Part shown: positions 8,791-17,562 of the stretch, in pieces
Layout of the letters: each line of letters opens with the position of its first letter
Position numbering within the stretch: the first letter of the stretch is position 1
NCBI RefSeq assembly: GCF_019218635.1
Contig: NZ_JAHUZB010000001.1
Span: forward strand, 496,001-560,000
Direction of reading: 5' to 3'
Length of the DNA: 64,000 bases
DNA from: Enterococcus alishanensis
Lineage (GTDB): Bacteria > Bacillota > Bacilli > Lactobacillales > Enterococcaceae
The notes under the pieces: generated by a model
Seen by the model: only the letters and a program-made list of their open reading frames with translations
The model's database searches: none
What the model was told of the DNA's origin: nothing
Translations under genes and position numbers: made by a program

Positions 8791-8835
8791 GAGAATCGTT
8801 ATGGTAAAAAATCTGGATGCTTTAACAGGATTCTC
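8791..8835. other. Spacer with a loose dyad
   Basis: The 278-bp spacer 8761-9038 contains a 7-bp dyad (8791-8797 with 8829-8835, 31 bases apart), a clear terminator at 8896-8920 and an extended -10 at 9002-9007. I see no open reading frame and no recognisable RNA in it. Confidence 0.3.
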
Positions 8836-8895
8836 TATGTAGAATAGTTAGATCAATTATTATTAATAGTACTATTTCTGCAATTTAGTTTAGAC

Positions 8896-8926
8896 ATCCT
8901 GCACATAAAGCGTGCAGGATTTTTTT
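8896..8926 (+). terminator. Terminator after DUF4767 gene
   Basis: Perfect 9-bp stem (8896-8904 with 8912-8920), 7-base loop and six T residues. Confidence 0.88.
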
Positions 8927-8998
8927 GCGTTAAAATAAAAAATATTTATGTAAAATGGAATATTTTTTTGCTTTTTCATGCTTAATACACTGAAATTA

Positions 8999-9007
8999 TG
9001 ATACAAT
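8999..9007 (+). promoter_or_regulatory. Extended -10 promoter of the symporter gene
   Basis: TG-A-TACAAT (9002-9007 preceded by TG at 8999). No good -35 is seen at 17 bp. Confidence 0.5.
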
Positions 9008-9038
9008 TTTACTAATTAAAATTGAAAGGTTGGGAAAA

Positions 9039-10391
9039 ATGGAGATTATTAATGGGATTCGAGATTTTTTGTGGGACTACATTATTATCGCACTGTTATG
9101 TTTTGCTGGTATATTCTTTTCAATTCAGACACGTTTCATTCAATTTAGAAAGTTAAAAGAAAGCTTTAAATTAACTTTCGGAAATATTTCTTTTAAAGGA
9201 ACTAAGGCTGGCGATGAGGGAATGACTTCATTTCAATCGTTAATGACGTCGATTGCGGCTCAAATTGGGACTGGTAATTTGGCTGGTGTTGCTACAGCAA
9301 TGGTTATGGGTGGGCCTGGTTCGGTTTTTTGGATGTGGATTAGTGCAATTTTAGGAATGGCAATTATTTATTCAGAAGCAACTCTTTCACAAATGTACCG
9401 AACTAAAAAAGGAAATGAAGTTGTTGGTGGACCAGTTTATTACATCAGAGCAGCTTTTAAAGGGACCTTAGGAAAAGTTGTTGCTGTTATTTTCTCAATA
9501 TTCTTAATTTTAGCACTGGGATTTATGGGGAATATGGTACAAGCAAATTCAGTTGGTCAAGCAATGGAGGCCGCTTTTGGCATTCATCCACTAATTACCG
9601 GAGTCATTTTAGGACTAGCTAGTCTTTATGTATTTATTGGTGGAACAGAACGTGTTGCGGCTGTTACAGAAAAAATTGTACCAATCATGGCGGTATTTTT
9701 CGCAATTGTCTCAATGTTTGTAGTGATTGTAAACTTTAGAGGCATTCCAGAAGCTTTACGAGATGTTTTCGTTGGTGCTTTTAAACCAGAAGCTGTTTTA
9801 GGTGGTATCCTCGGGGTGGGTGTTAAAGAAAGTGTACGCTTTGGGATCGCACGGGGGCTCTTCACTCACGAAGCAGGAATGGGGTCCACTCCTCATGCTC
9901 ATGCCTTGGCTAAAGTTTCACATCCTTCCAAACAAGGATTAGTTGCAATGATGGGAGTTTTTATTGATACAATCATTTTATTACCGATGACTGTATTTGT
10001 TATCCTAACTACTAATTCGCTTGGAATAATGCAGCATGGTGAATTTTTGGATGGTATTGAATTAACCCAATATGCTTATTCTCAAACTTTAGGTAATCTA
10101 GGGTATCCATTTATTGCAATTTGTGTCACTTTGTTTGCTTATGCAACATTGATTGGCTGGTATTTCTTTGGAGAAGTAAATATCAAGTACTTATTCGGAA
10201 AAAAAGCAGTACCGATTTATGCTGTATTAGTCGCGATTTTTATTGCCATCGGTAGTTCATTAAAAGTTGAATTTGTGTGGAGTATGGCAGACTTATTTAA
10301 TGGATTAATGATTATTCCTAATATTTTAGCAATCTTAGCATTGTATAAATCAATTAAGAAAACAACGCAAGAATATGATTTAATGGATTAA
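9039..10391 (+). CDS. Sodium:alanine/glycine symporter family (AGCS) transporter
   Basis: 450 residues with about ten to eleven membrane segments. Takes up alanine, glycine or glutamine-like amino acids with Na+. Family blocks are IQTRFIQFRKLKESFK after the first helix, AAQIGTGNLAGVATAMVMGGPGSVFWMW near residues 75-100, and the GVKESVRFGIARGLFTHEAGMGSTPHAHA signature near 255-290. A TTG at 9030 would add three residues; AAAGG at 9025-9029 spaced 9 bp before 9039 favours the ATG. Monocistronic. Amino acid preference is not deducible. Confidence 0.93.
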   Translation: MEIINGIRDFLWDYIIIALLCFAGIFFSIQTRFIQFRKLKESFKLTFGNISFKGTKAGDEGMTSFQSLMTSIAAQIGTGNLAGVATAMVMGGPGSVFWMWISAILGMAIIYSEATLSQMYRTKKGNEVVGGPVYYIRAAFKGTLGKVVAVIFSIFLILALGFMGNMVQANSVGQAMEAAFGIHPLITGVILGLASLYVFIGGTERVAAVTEKIVPIMAVFFAIVSMFVVIVNFRGIPEALRDVFVGAFKPEAVLGGILGVGVKESVRFGIARGLFTHEAGMGSTPHAHALAKVSHPSKQGLVAMMGVFIDTIILLPMTVFVILTTNSLGIMQHGEFLDGIELTQYAYSQTLGNLGYPFIAICVTLFAYATLIGWYFFGEVNIKYLFGKKAVPIYAVLVAIFIAIGSSLKVEFVWSMADLFNGLMIIPNILAILALYKSIKKTTQEYDLMD

Positions 10392-10420
10392 AAAAATACC
10401 AGTAGAAAGTGAACATGTAC

Positions 10421-10463
10421 TGACCCCAAAAAATTAGATCTTTGGTTTAATTTTTTTGGGTCA
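10421..10463. repeat. IS3-like terminal sequence in a 16-bp inverted repeat
   Basis: Arms 10421-10436 and 10448-10463 match at 15 of 16 positions around an 11-base centre. The left side, with its flank TGTAC, reads like the outer end of IS3/IS150-group elements (TGTACTGACCCC followed by A-rich sequence). No transposase is present, so this is either a decayed end or a terminator for the symporter gene; T-rich sequence lies within the right arm. IS relationship is from memory. Confidence 0.5.
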
Positions 10464-10545
10464 CTTCAACAATTCCTTTTGTTGGTGTATTTTTTTATGT
10501 AAAAACAGTCGTTCATTTTCAAATTGCTATCTAATTTTTTCAAAA

Positions 10546-10575
10546 TTGTACAAGTAGCCTTTTTTATCATATAAT
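10546..10575 (+). promoter_or_regulatory. zapA-cvpA promoter
   Basis: TTGTAC (10546-10551), 18-bp spacer, perfect TATAAT (10570-10575), 42 bp before the zapA start. Confidence 0.7.
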
Positions 10576-10616
10576 AAGTAGGTATTTTTAGCATATTTCC
10601 TATGGAGGGAAGTCAG

Positions 10617-11042
10617 ATGACTCAAAACAGATATAAAGCCACTGTAGACGGTCAAGATTATACGATCATTGGTCAAGAAAGCAAACAACATATGGATATG
10701 GTGACCGCTTTAGTGAATGAACAATTGAACGAAATTAAGCAGCTTTCACCTGGAATTTCTACAGAAAAAGCCGCTATTTTATTGGCGATTAACGCAATGA
10801 GCGATCAACTTGTCAAACAAGAAGAAAATTTAAAGCTACAAAAAAGGTATACCGCTAAGGAACAAGAAGCTGCTCATAATTTAGAGCGAATAAAAAAAAT
10901 CGAAGCAGTTGAAGCGGAGGCCAAAGAGATTTTACGGCAACAAGGAAAAGACGAAACCGGTATTCGGAACCATGTGGATGCACAAGATGTTGTCAATAAA
11001 AATCGTCAACGGGAGATTCAAAAACGTGCAGCAGATAAGTAA
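10617..11042 (+). CDS. zapA: Cell division protein ZapA
   Basis: 141 residues. Binds and bundles FtsZ at the division ring. The N-terminal domain (about residues 5-60) starts with RYKATVDGQDYTIIGQES, followed by MVTALVNEQLNEIKQ and the KAAILLAINAMSDQLVKQEE helix; the rest is a coiled coil. The tail is longer than in rod-shaped Bacillus ZapA (about 85 residues). The open frame starts at 10602, but that ATG is part of the ATGGAGGGAAG ribosome site; 10617 is correctly spaced. cvpA follows after 12 bp. Confidence 0.87.
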   Translation: MTQNRYKATVDGQDYTIIGQESKQHMDMVTALVNEQLNEIKQLSPGISTEKAAILLAINAMSDQLVKQEENLKLQKRYTAKEQEAAHNLERIKKIEAVEAEAKEILRQQGKDETGIRNHVDAQDVVNKNRQREIQKRAADK

Positions 11043-11054
11043 GCGAGGTCGTAT

Positions 11055-11603
11055 ATGTTAACTTTTATCATTTTATTCGCCTTTTTATTGGCTATTTATA
11101 CCGGTTATCGCCGAGGAACTGCTTATCAATTAGTATTTTCGATTGGCTATTTGATTTCTTTTATTGTTGCGCGTCAGCTATATCAAAATTTAGGATCAAA
11201 GTTTGAATTGTATGTGCCGTATCCTTCAGTGACAGAAAATTCTCAAATGGTTTATTATACAGTTGAAGAGGCTTTTCGATTAGATCAAGCTTTTTATGCT
11301 GGTTTTGCTTTTCTGCTAATCTTGGGGATTGGTTGGTTATTGACACATTTTGTTGGGATTTTTTTCCGCAATTTATTATTTAAGAAATTATTACCTCGTT
11401 ATGATTCATTAGTTTCAATGATTTTACAAATCATTAATTGCTATGTTGCGATTTTTTTAATTTTGAAACTGATGACCTTCGTACCAATGGGATTTGTGCA
11501 AAATCTCATCGAACAAAGTTGGTATGGTAAAATGATTATTGAACATTCTTTGATTTTGAGCCGTTTATTTGACACTTTGTGGGTTACGAATATTATAGGG
11601 TAA
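11055..11603 (+). CDS. cvpA: CvpA family membrane protein
   Basis: 182 residues with four membrane helices (about 1-20, 25-45, 75-100, 120-145). Related to the colicin V production protein, a broadly conserved inner-membrane protein whose molecular activity is unknown. The opening LTFIILFAFLLAIYTGYRRG is typical. The order zapA-cvpA-mutS2 is widely conserved in Firmicutes. GAGG ribosome site before the ATG. Confidence 0.88.
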   Translation: MLTFIILFAFLLAIYTGYRRGTAYQLVFSIGYLISFIVARQLYQNLGSKFELYVPYPSVTENSQMVYYTVEEAFRLDQAFYAGFAFLLILGIGWLLTHFVGIFFRNLLFKKLLPRYDSLVSMILQIINCYVAIFLILKLMTFVPMGFVQNLIEQSWYGKMIIEHSLILSRLFDTLWVTNIIG

Positions 11604-11607
11604 GGAA

Positions 11608-11637
11608 AAACCGAGACCAACTGGTTTCGGTTTATTT
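11608..11637 (+). terminator. Hairpin between cvpA and mutS2
   Basis: 11-bp stem with one G-U pair (11608-11618 with 11623-11633), 4-base loop and a poor T tail. Probably partial attenuation, since no promoter is evident before mutS2. Confidence 0.5.
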
Positions 11638-11656
11638 TATGTAAGAAGGTGAAATA

Positions 11657-14020
11657 ATGAATGAACGTATATTAAAAACATTAGAATTTGAACAAGTGAA
11701 AAATCAAATTCAACAATATTTAACAACAGAACAAGGGACAGAGAATTTACGTCAACTTACGCCTTCTAGCGATAAGGAACGAGTAGCAAGTTGGCTGGCC
11801 GAAACAGCAGATGGATTAAAAGTTCAACGTCTTCGCGGTGGTATCCCAGTTCCAAAACTAAATAATATCGCACCACATATGAAACGAATTGAAATTGGCG
11901 CTAATTTAAATGGGTTAGAATTAGCCGAAGTATCACGAGTTTTATCGACCACTAGTGAAGTGGTTCGTTTTGTCGAAGATTTGCATGATAGTGAATTAGA
12001 ATTTGAACGATTGTATTTTTGGCATGACCAATTAGTTACTTTACCTGAATTAAGTGGGCAGTTAAGACGTTCTGTTGAAGCGGATGGTTCGATCCGTGAT
12101 GAAGCTTCAGCTGAGTTACGGACAATTCGCAGTCAGATCCGCCGCAGTGAACAAAATATTCGTGAACAATTAGATGGTTTAATTCGTGGTAAAAATGCGA
12201 AATATTTAAGTGATGCTATTGTAACGATGCGTAACGATCGCTATGTGATTCCGGTTAAACAAGAGTATCGTGGTGTTTTTGGTGGTGTTGTACATGATCA
12301 AAGTGCTTCTGGTCAAACATTATTTATGGAGCCAAAGCAAATTGTCGAATTAAATAATCGTCTACGCCAACAACAAATTGCTGAACGAAATGAAATTGAA
12401 AGGATTCTCGCTGAACTTTCTGCTAGTTTAGTACCATACCGTAAAGATATTTTACATAATGCGTATGTTCTAGGACAATTCGACTTAATGAATGCGAAAG
12501 CCCGTTTTGGAAAAGAATTAAAAGCTATTGTTCCAGCAATCAATGATGAAAATCAGGTCTTCTTCAAGCAAGCGCGTCATCCTTTAATTGATCAAGAAAT
12601 GGTCGTTGCTAATGATATTATGATTGGGGAAGATTACCAGGCGATAGTTATTACTGGACCAAATACAGGTGGTAAAACAATTACTTTAAAAACTTTAGGT
12701 TTGCTGCAACTAATGGGACAAACCGGATTTCCATTACCTGTAGATGAAGATAGCCAAATGGGTATTTTCTCAGAAGTTTTTGCAGACATCGGTGATGAAC
12801 AAAGTATTGAACAAAGCTTATCTACTTTTTCATCTCATATGACCAATATCGTGAATATTTTAGACAAATTTGATGAACATTCCTTGGTTTTATTCGATGA
12901 ATTAGGTGCCGGAACCGACCCGCAAGAAGGAGCAGCGCTAGCAATTGCTATTTTAGATGCTGTTGGTGCGAAATCGGCTTATGTAATGGCGACAACGCAT
13001 TATCCTGAATTAAAAATTTATGGTTATAATCGTCCAAACACAATTAATGCCAGCATGGAATTTGATGTAGATACATTGAGTCCAACTTATCGTTTACTGA
13101 TTGGTGTACCAGGACGGAGTAATGCCTTTGAAATTTCTCGCCGTTTAGGTTTGGCTAATCAGATTATTGACAGTGCCAAACAAATTATTGATGAAGAAAG
13201 TCAAGATTTGAATGAGATGATTTCTGATTTAGAAAATCAACGTAAAGCGACGGAAACAGAATATTTGGAAGTTCGGTATTATGTGGAGGAGTCCGAAAAG
13301 CTTTATCGTGATTTAAAAAATGCTTATAGCTATTTCTTTGATGAACGAGAAAAAGAAATGGAAAATGCCCGTCAAAAGGCCAATAAAATTGTAAATGAAG
13401 CAGAAGAACAATCTGAAAAAATTATTAAAGAAATTCGCCAAATGCAGTTAAGCGGTGGGCAAGGAAATATCAAAGAGCACGAATTAATCGATGCGAAAAG
13501 TCAGTTGACCAACTTGAAACAAGCTGAACAGCTGAAAAAAAATAAAGTATTGCAAAAAGCCAAAGCCAAGAAACAATTCAAGGCTGGTGACGAAGTAATC
13601 GTCGAAACTTATGGCCAACGAGGGACACTGATTGATAAAGTCTCTAATAAAGATTGGCAAGTTCAAATCGGTATTTTGAAAATGACTATTTCAGAAGATG
13701 ATATGACGCAAGTAGCCCCTTTGGAAGAGCCAAAAGCCCGCCAAGTTTCTGGTGTAAAACGGGGAAATACTGCTGGCGTAAAAATGGAATTAGATTTACG
13801 TGGTAAACGATATGAAGAAGCTTTAGCAGAAGTCGACCAATATATTGATGCAGCTTTATTAGCCGGTTATGCTCAGGTCAGAATTATTCATGGCAAAGGA
13901 ACTGGCGCGTTACGTCAAGGAATTACAGACTATTTGAAAAATAATCGTCAAGTCAAAAGTTTTGAGTTTGCACCAGCAAATCAAGGTGGAAATGGTGCAA
14001 CTGTGGTCACTTTTAAATAG
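11657..14020 (+). CDS. mutS2: MutS2 (RqcU), ribosome-collision and recombination ATPase
   Basis: 787 residues, full length. Belongs to the MutS superfamily without the mismatch-binding domain. Walker A GPNTGGKT lies at about 333-340, Walker B LVLFDELGAGTDP near 415-427, a KOW-like region near 635-680 and a C-terminal Smr domain starting LDLRGKRYEEA near 712 with the HGKGTGALR catalytic loop near 747. The Bacillus homologue splits collided ribosomes for quality control; older work linked MutS2 to suppression of recombination. Downstream of zapA-cvpA, ending just before the trxA promoter. Confidence 0.95.
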   Translation: MNERILKTLEFEQVKNQIQQYLTTEQGTENLRQLTPSSDKERVASWLAETADGLKVQRLRGGIPVPKLNNIAPHMKRIEIGANLNGLELAEVSRVLSTTSEVVRFVEDLHDSELEFERLYFWHDQLVTLPELSGQLRRSVEADGSIRDEASAELRTIRSQIRRSEQNIREQLDGLIRGKNAKYLSDAIVTMRNDRYVIPVKQEYRGVFGGVVHDQSASGQTLFMEPKQIVELNNRLRQQQIAERNEIERILAELSASLVPYRKDILHNAYVLGQFDLMNAKARFGKELKAIVPAINDENQVFFKQARHPLIDQEMVVANDIMIGEDYQAIVITGPNTGGKTITLKTLGLLQLMGQTGFPLPVDEDSQMGIFSEVFADIGDEQSIEQSLSTFSSHMTNIVNILDKFDEHSLVLFDELGAGTDPQEGAALAIAILDAVGAKSAYVMATTHYPELKIYGYNRPNTINASMEFDVDTLSPTYRLLIGVPGRSNAFEISRRLGLANQIIDSAKQIIDEESQDLNEMISDLENQRKATETEYLEVRYYVEESEKLYRDLKNAYSYFFDEREKEMENARQKANKIVNEAEEQSEKIIKEIRQMQLSGGQGNIKEHELIDAKSQLTNLKQAEQLKKNKVLQKAKAKKQFKAGDEVIVETYGQRGTLIDKVSNKDWQVQIGILKMTISEDDMTQVAPLEEPKARQVSGVKRGNTAGVKMELDLRGKRYEEALAEVDQYIDAALLAGYAQVRIIHGKGTGALRQGITDYLKNNRQVKSFEFAPANQGGNGATVVTFK

Positions 14021-14042
14021 TTTACAGTTGTAAGCAGAAAAA

Positions 14043-14071
14043 TTTGCAGGAGAAAAACATCGTGCTATAAT
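14043..14071 (+). promoter_or_regulatory. trxA promoter
   Basis: TTTGCA (14043-14048), 17-bp spacer, TATAAT (14066-14071) with an upstream TG (extended -10). A strong vegetative promoter 29 bp before trxA. Confidence 0.75.
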
Positions 14072-14100
14072 ACATTTAGCAAATCAAAGGAGGAAGATTT

Positions 14101-14415
14101 ATGTCACAAGTAGTTACTGATAAAACTTTCAGTCAAGAAACTGACGAAGGATTAGTTTTAATCGACTTTTGGGCAACTTGGTGTGGTCCTTGTCGCATGC
14201 AAGCACCAATTTTAGAACAATTATCTGAAGAATATGATGATAGCGAATTAAAAATCGTAAAAATGGACGTGGATGAAAATCCCGAAACTCCTTCATCGTT
14301 TGGAATCATGAGTATTCCTACTTTAGTTCTTAAAAAAGACGGCGAAATCGTCGATAAAGTGATTGGTGTACATACCAAAGACCAATTAAAAGAATTAGTT
14401 ACATCACATATGTAA
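14101..14415 (+). CDS. trxA: Thioredoxin
   Basis: 104 residues, the classic size. Cytoplasmic dithiol reductant for ribonucleotide reductase, peroxidases and others. The active site WCGPC has its redox cysteines at C28 and C31; the cis-proline loop reads SIPTL near residue 75. Strong AGGAGG ribosome site and extended -10 promoter suggest high expression. Monocistronic, closed by its own terminator. Lies between mutS2 and uvrC as in several lactic acid bacteria. Confidence 0.96.
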   Translation: MSQVVTDKTFSQETDEGLVLIDFWATWCGPCRMQAPILEQLSEEYDDSELKIVKMDVDENPETPSSFGIMSIPTLVLKKDGEIVDKVIGVHTKDQLKELVTSHM

Positions 14416-14427
14416 GCTCGTTAACAG

Positions 14428-14466
14428 AGTCGGGACAAAGGAAAATTTTTGTCTCGGCTTTCTTTT
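14428..14466 (+). terminator. trxA terminator
   Basis: 12-bp stem with two G-U pairs (14428-14439 with 14448-14459), 8-base loop, then TCTTTTTG. Confidence 0.82.
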
Positions 14467-14506
14467 TGTGAGAAAATATTCCTAGCGAAAACTTAGGAGA
14501 ATCCAA

Positions 14507-16282
14507 ATGAATGAAAGAATAAAAAATAAATTAGCGCTTTTACCAGATCAACCTGGTTGTTACTTAATGAAAGATAAAAATGGCACAATTATTTATGTAG
14601 GTAAAGCTAAAATTTTAAAAAATCGTGTACGTTCTTATTTTACTGGCAGTCATAATACGAAAACTGAAAGATTGGTTAGTGAAATTGAGGACTTTGAATA
14701 TATTGTTACTGAGTCTAATATTGAAGCTTTATTGTTAGAAATTAATTTAATTAAGAAAAATGATCCCAAGTATAATATCATGCTAAAAGATGATAAAACC
14801 TATCCTTTTATTAAGATCACTAATGAAGATTATCCTCGATTATTAATTACACGGAAGGTTTTAAAAGATAAAGCGTTGTATTTTGGTCCTTATCCTGATG
14901 TTGGTGCCGCAAATGAAACCAAAAAATTATTGGATCGCTTGTTTCCATTGCGAAAATGTAAAACTTTACCGAAAGAAGTTTGTTTGTATTATCATATGGG
15001 ACAGTGTTTGGCTCCGTGTATTTTTGATATTCCAACAGTCCGTTATCGGGTAATGGTAAATGAAATTAAACAATTTCTAAATGGTGGTCATACAAAAATT
15101 CAGGAACAATTAGAAGTAAAAATGGCTCAAGCGGCTGAAAATATGGAATTTGAAAAGGCAGCGGAATACCGGGATCAAATTAAATCGATTGAAACAGTTA
15201 TGACGAAACAAAAAATGACCAACGCTGATTTAGTTGACCGGGATGTGTTTGGATATAGTACTGACAAAGGTTGGATGTGTGTCCAAGTCTTTTTCATTCG
15301 CCAAGGCAAAGTAATTGAACGAGATGTTTCAATGTTTCCTTTTTACAATGACGCTGAAGAAGATTTTTTAACTTACTTAGGTCAGTTTTACCAAGAAAAT
15401 GAACATTTTATTCCAAAAGAAGTGTTAATCCCTGACGATATTGATCAAGCCAGTGTTGAAGCCTTGTTAGATACTAAAGTTTTACAACCTCAAAGAGGCG
15501 AAAAGAAAAAATTGGTAACCTTAGCTAGTAAAAATGCTCGAGTAGCCCTAAATGAAAAATTCAATCTGATTGAACGGAGTGAAGCGCGGACAATTGGCGC
15601 TGTCGATAAATTAGGTGATGCTATGAATATTCCAGCACCAATTAGAATTGAGGCTTTTGATAATTCAAATATTATGGGAACTGATCCGGTGGCAGCTATG
15701 GTAGTCTTTATTGATGGTAAGCCTGCTAAAAAAGAATATCGGAAATATAAAATTAAGACCGTTAAAGGTCCAGATGATTATGCATCGATGCGAGAAGTTA
15801 TCTATCGACGCTATTCTCGCGTATTAAAAGAAGACCTACCTTTTCCTGATTTAATTGTAATTGATGGAGGCAAAGGGCAAGTTGATGCTGCAAAGGAAGT
15901 TTTAGATAATCAACTGGGTCTAGATATTCCGATTGCTGGATTAGCCAAAGACGATAAACATAAAACCAGTGAATTGTTATTTGGAGCAGACTTGTCAGTG
16001 GTCCCACTAGAAAGAAACTCGCAGGAATTTTTCTTACTACAAAGAATTCAAGATGAAGTCCACCGTTTTGCAATTACCTTCCATCGTCAATTAAGAAGTA
16101 AAAATAGTTTTGCTTCTAAACTAGATGCGATTGATGGTTTAGGCCCTAAACGCAAAAAATTATTGTTAAAAGAATTTAAATCTTTGAAAAAAATCCAAGC
16201 AGCTTCAATTGAAGAATTAAAAATGATCGGCTTACCTCAAAAGGTTGCCGAAAATGTTTATCAAAAATTACATGAAGACTAG
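14507..16282 (+). CDS. uvrC: Excinuclease ABC subunit C
   Basis: 591 residues. Makes both incisions around bulky DNA damage in nucleotide excision repair with UvrA and UvrB. The N-terminal GIY-YIG nuclease (residues about 13-90) carries the [14 protein letters not shown] motif. The UVR helical hairpin lies near 200-240 ([16 protein letters not shown]). The C-terminal endonuclease with RNase H fold has FDNSNIMG near 385 and VIDGGKGQV near 450. A helix-hairpin-helix pair ([15 protein letters not shown]) closes the protein. TAGGAGA ribosome site; no separate promoter recognised. Confidence 0.96.
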   Translation: MNERIKNKLALLPDQPGCYLMKDKNGTIIYVGKAKILKNRVRSYFTGSHNTKTERLVSEIEDFEYIVTESNIEALLLEINLIKKNDPKYNIMLKDDKTYPFIKITNEDYPRLLITRKVLKDKALYFGPYPDVGAANETKKLLDRLFPLRKCKTLPKEVCLYYHMGQCLAPCIFDIPTVRYRVMVNEIKQFLNGGHTKIQEQLEVKMAQAAENMEFEKAAEYRDQIKSIETVMTKQKMTNADLVDRDVFGYSTDKGWMCVQVFFIRQGKVIERDVSMFPFYNDAEEDFLTYLGQFYQENEHFIPKEVLIPDDIDQASVEALLDTKVLQPQRGEKKKLVTLASKNARVALNEKFNLIERSEARTIGAVDKLGDAMNIPAPIRIEAFDNSNIMGTDPVAAMVVFIDGKPAKKEYRKYKIKTVKGPDDYASMREVIYRRYSRVLKEDLPFPDLIVIDGGKGQVDAAKEVLDNQLGLDIPIAGLAKDDKHKTSELLFGADLSVVPLERNSQEFFLLQRIQDEVHRFAITFHRQLRSKNSFASKLDAIDGLGPKRKKLLLKEFKSLKKIQAASIEELKMIGLPQKVAENVYQKLHED

Positions 16283-16311
16283 TGAATATTATTTCACTGG
16301 TCTTTTTTTGG
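16275..16311 (+). terminator. uvrC terminator
   Basis: 12-bp stem with one G-U pair (16275-16286 with 16293-16304) and a T run; its 5' arm includes the uvrC stop codon. Confidence 0.85.
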
Positions 16312-16467
16312 TAAAGCTATTTTTTTATGATAAAACGGACGATGTAAAAGGGATTGGATAGTAATCGACGAGCAGAGATGCTATTTTTACGGCAGAAAGA
16401 GTTTCAGAATTATTAACGAACATCATTTCGATTTTTTCTTCTTATATCAAAAAAAATTAAAAATAAA

Positions 16468-16496
16468 TTGACAAAATATATATCATTCGATAATAT
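16468..16496 (+). promoter_or_regulatory. PadR-operon promoter
   Basis: Perfect TTGACA (16468-16473), 17-bp spacer, TAATAT (16491-16496). The spacer itself carries an ATATATCATT half-site like the downstream palindrome. The rest of the 259-bp gap before the PadR gene (16312-16460) shows nothing recognisable. Confidence 0.8.
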
Positions 16497-16508
16497 ATCG
16501 TTAAGAGA

Positions 16509-16527
16509 TATATCAGTGAGTGATATA
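16509..16527. promoter_or_regulatory. Likely PadR operator
   Basis: Perfect 7-bp inverted repeat (TATATCA, GTGAG spacer, TGATATA). ATATATC half-sites recur at 16479-16499 within the promoter. PadR repressors typically bind AT-rich dyads of this kind at their own promoters. Function is inferred. Confidence 0.65.
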
Positions 16528-16541
16528 GAGAAGGTGAAAAG

Positions 16542-16856
16542 ATGGATGAAGCATTAACAGATTCGAACTATTTAATTTTGTTGGCTTTATTAAGACCACA
16601 ACACGGTTATGCCATTATGAAAGAAGTCAGTGCTTTAACTGAGGGAAATTTTGAGATCGGGCCCGCTAGTATGTATACGATTTTAAAAAAATTAACCAAA
16701 AGTGGTTACATTACTTTGGAAGAAAGTACTGATCGAAAGAAAATCTATCAAATTACAGATAGTGGAAAAGAAGTTTTACGAAAAGACGTCCGACGACGAA
16801 AATTATTTTACCAATTCGGTGAGAGATTACTATCTGATGCAGGAGGCGAAGGTTAA
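16542..16856 (+). CDS. PadR family transcriptional regulator
   Basis: 104 residues, the short PadR-s2 type. Winged helix with LILLALLRPQHGYAIMKEV (residues about 10-28) and the IGPASMYTILKKLTKSGYI recognition region near 45-65. Such repressors commonly control their own operon and a neighbouring ABC exporter, and respond to small toxic molecules. The stop overlaps the next ATG (TAATG), and a dyad covers the promoter. The ligand is unknown. Confidence 0.92.
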   Translation: MDEALTDSNYLILLALLRPQHGYAIMKEVSALTEGNFEIGPASMYTILKKLTKSGYITLEESTDRKKIYQITDSGKEVLRKDVRRRKLFYQFGERLLSDAGGEG

Positions 16857-17545
16857 TGGGGTTGTTTGAGAAGAAATATTTACTCAGCTTAGGTGTGGCC
16901 TTTTATCCAGAAAAAGAAATGCTTCGCCTTGAAAAACAAGCTGCTAAAGGTTGGGAGTTTGAGAAGTTAAATATTTTTGGCTTTTTAGTTTTCAAGAAAG
17001 GCGTTCCACAAAACCGGCAGTATGCAGTTGATTATTTTTCTGGTAAATCAGAAGATCTCTCAGAGTATTTAGAGATGTATCAAATAAGTGGTTGGCAAAA
17101 AGTCAGTGATTTCCGAAAAAAATATTATTTTTTTTCTGCTGATAAAGATACACCTAGTATTTTTTCCGACGAAGAAAGCTATCGTGAAAAATTTAAGTTG
17201 GAATGGCGCTATAATTTTTTGCGCTCGCTGATTTATGCACTGTTCGGCTTTATTGTACTGGTAGCAATTAGTTTTATTCAAGCAGCTGAGTGGCCGGTAC
17301 CTAACGGATTATTATTATTCATTGCTTTTTTTGGGCTTTTTGGTGTTTTTTTTCCGATTGGTATTTTTGCAACGATGTTGTTTTATAAATTGTTTTACCG
17401 AGATCGTACAAGATATTACAACCAACCAGATAAGTTTGCTAAAAAGCAATCGTTTATTCGCGACCAATCTATTTTACTGATTATTGGCGCAGTCATCGGA
17501 GCCGTGATTGGTGTTGGTTTCGCATTATTGTTTTCGAGTTTATAA
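16856..17545 (+). CDS. DUF2812 membrane protein
   Basis: 229 residues. The soluble N-terminus (about residues 1-115) carries the DUF2812 pattern EKEMLRLEKQAAKGWEFEKL and ISGWQKVSDFRKKYYFF; three hydrophobic helices follow (about 123-145, 152-175, 205-228). DUF2812 genes are regularly found directly after PadR genes, often with ABC exporters, as here. An inducer-sensing or exporter-modulating role is plausible but unproven. Translationally coupled to PadR through TAATG. Confidence 0.88.
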   Translation: MGLFEKKYLLSLGVAFYPEKEMLRLEKQAAKGWEFEKLNIFGFLVFKKGVPQNRQYAVDYFSGKSEDLSEYLEMYQISGWQKVSDFRKKYYFFSADKDTPSIFSDEESYREKFKLEWRYNFLRSLIYALFGFIVLVAISFIQAAEWPVPNGLLLFIAFFGLFGVFFPIGIFATMLFYKLFYRDRTRYYNQPDKFAKKQSFIRDQSILLIIGAVIGAVIGVGFALLFSSL

Positions 17546-17562
17546 ATGAAGGAGTGGGAAGA

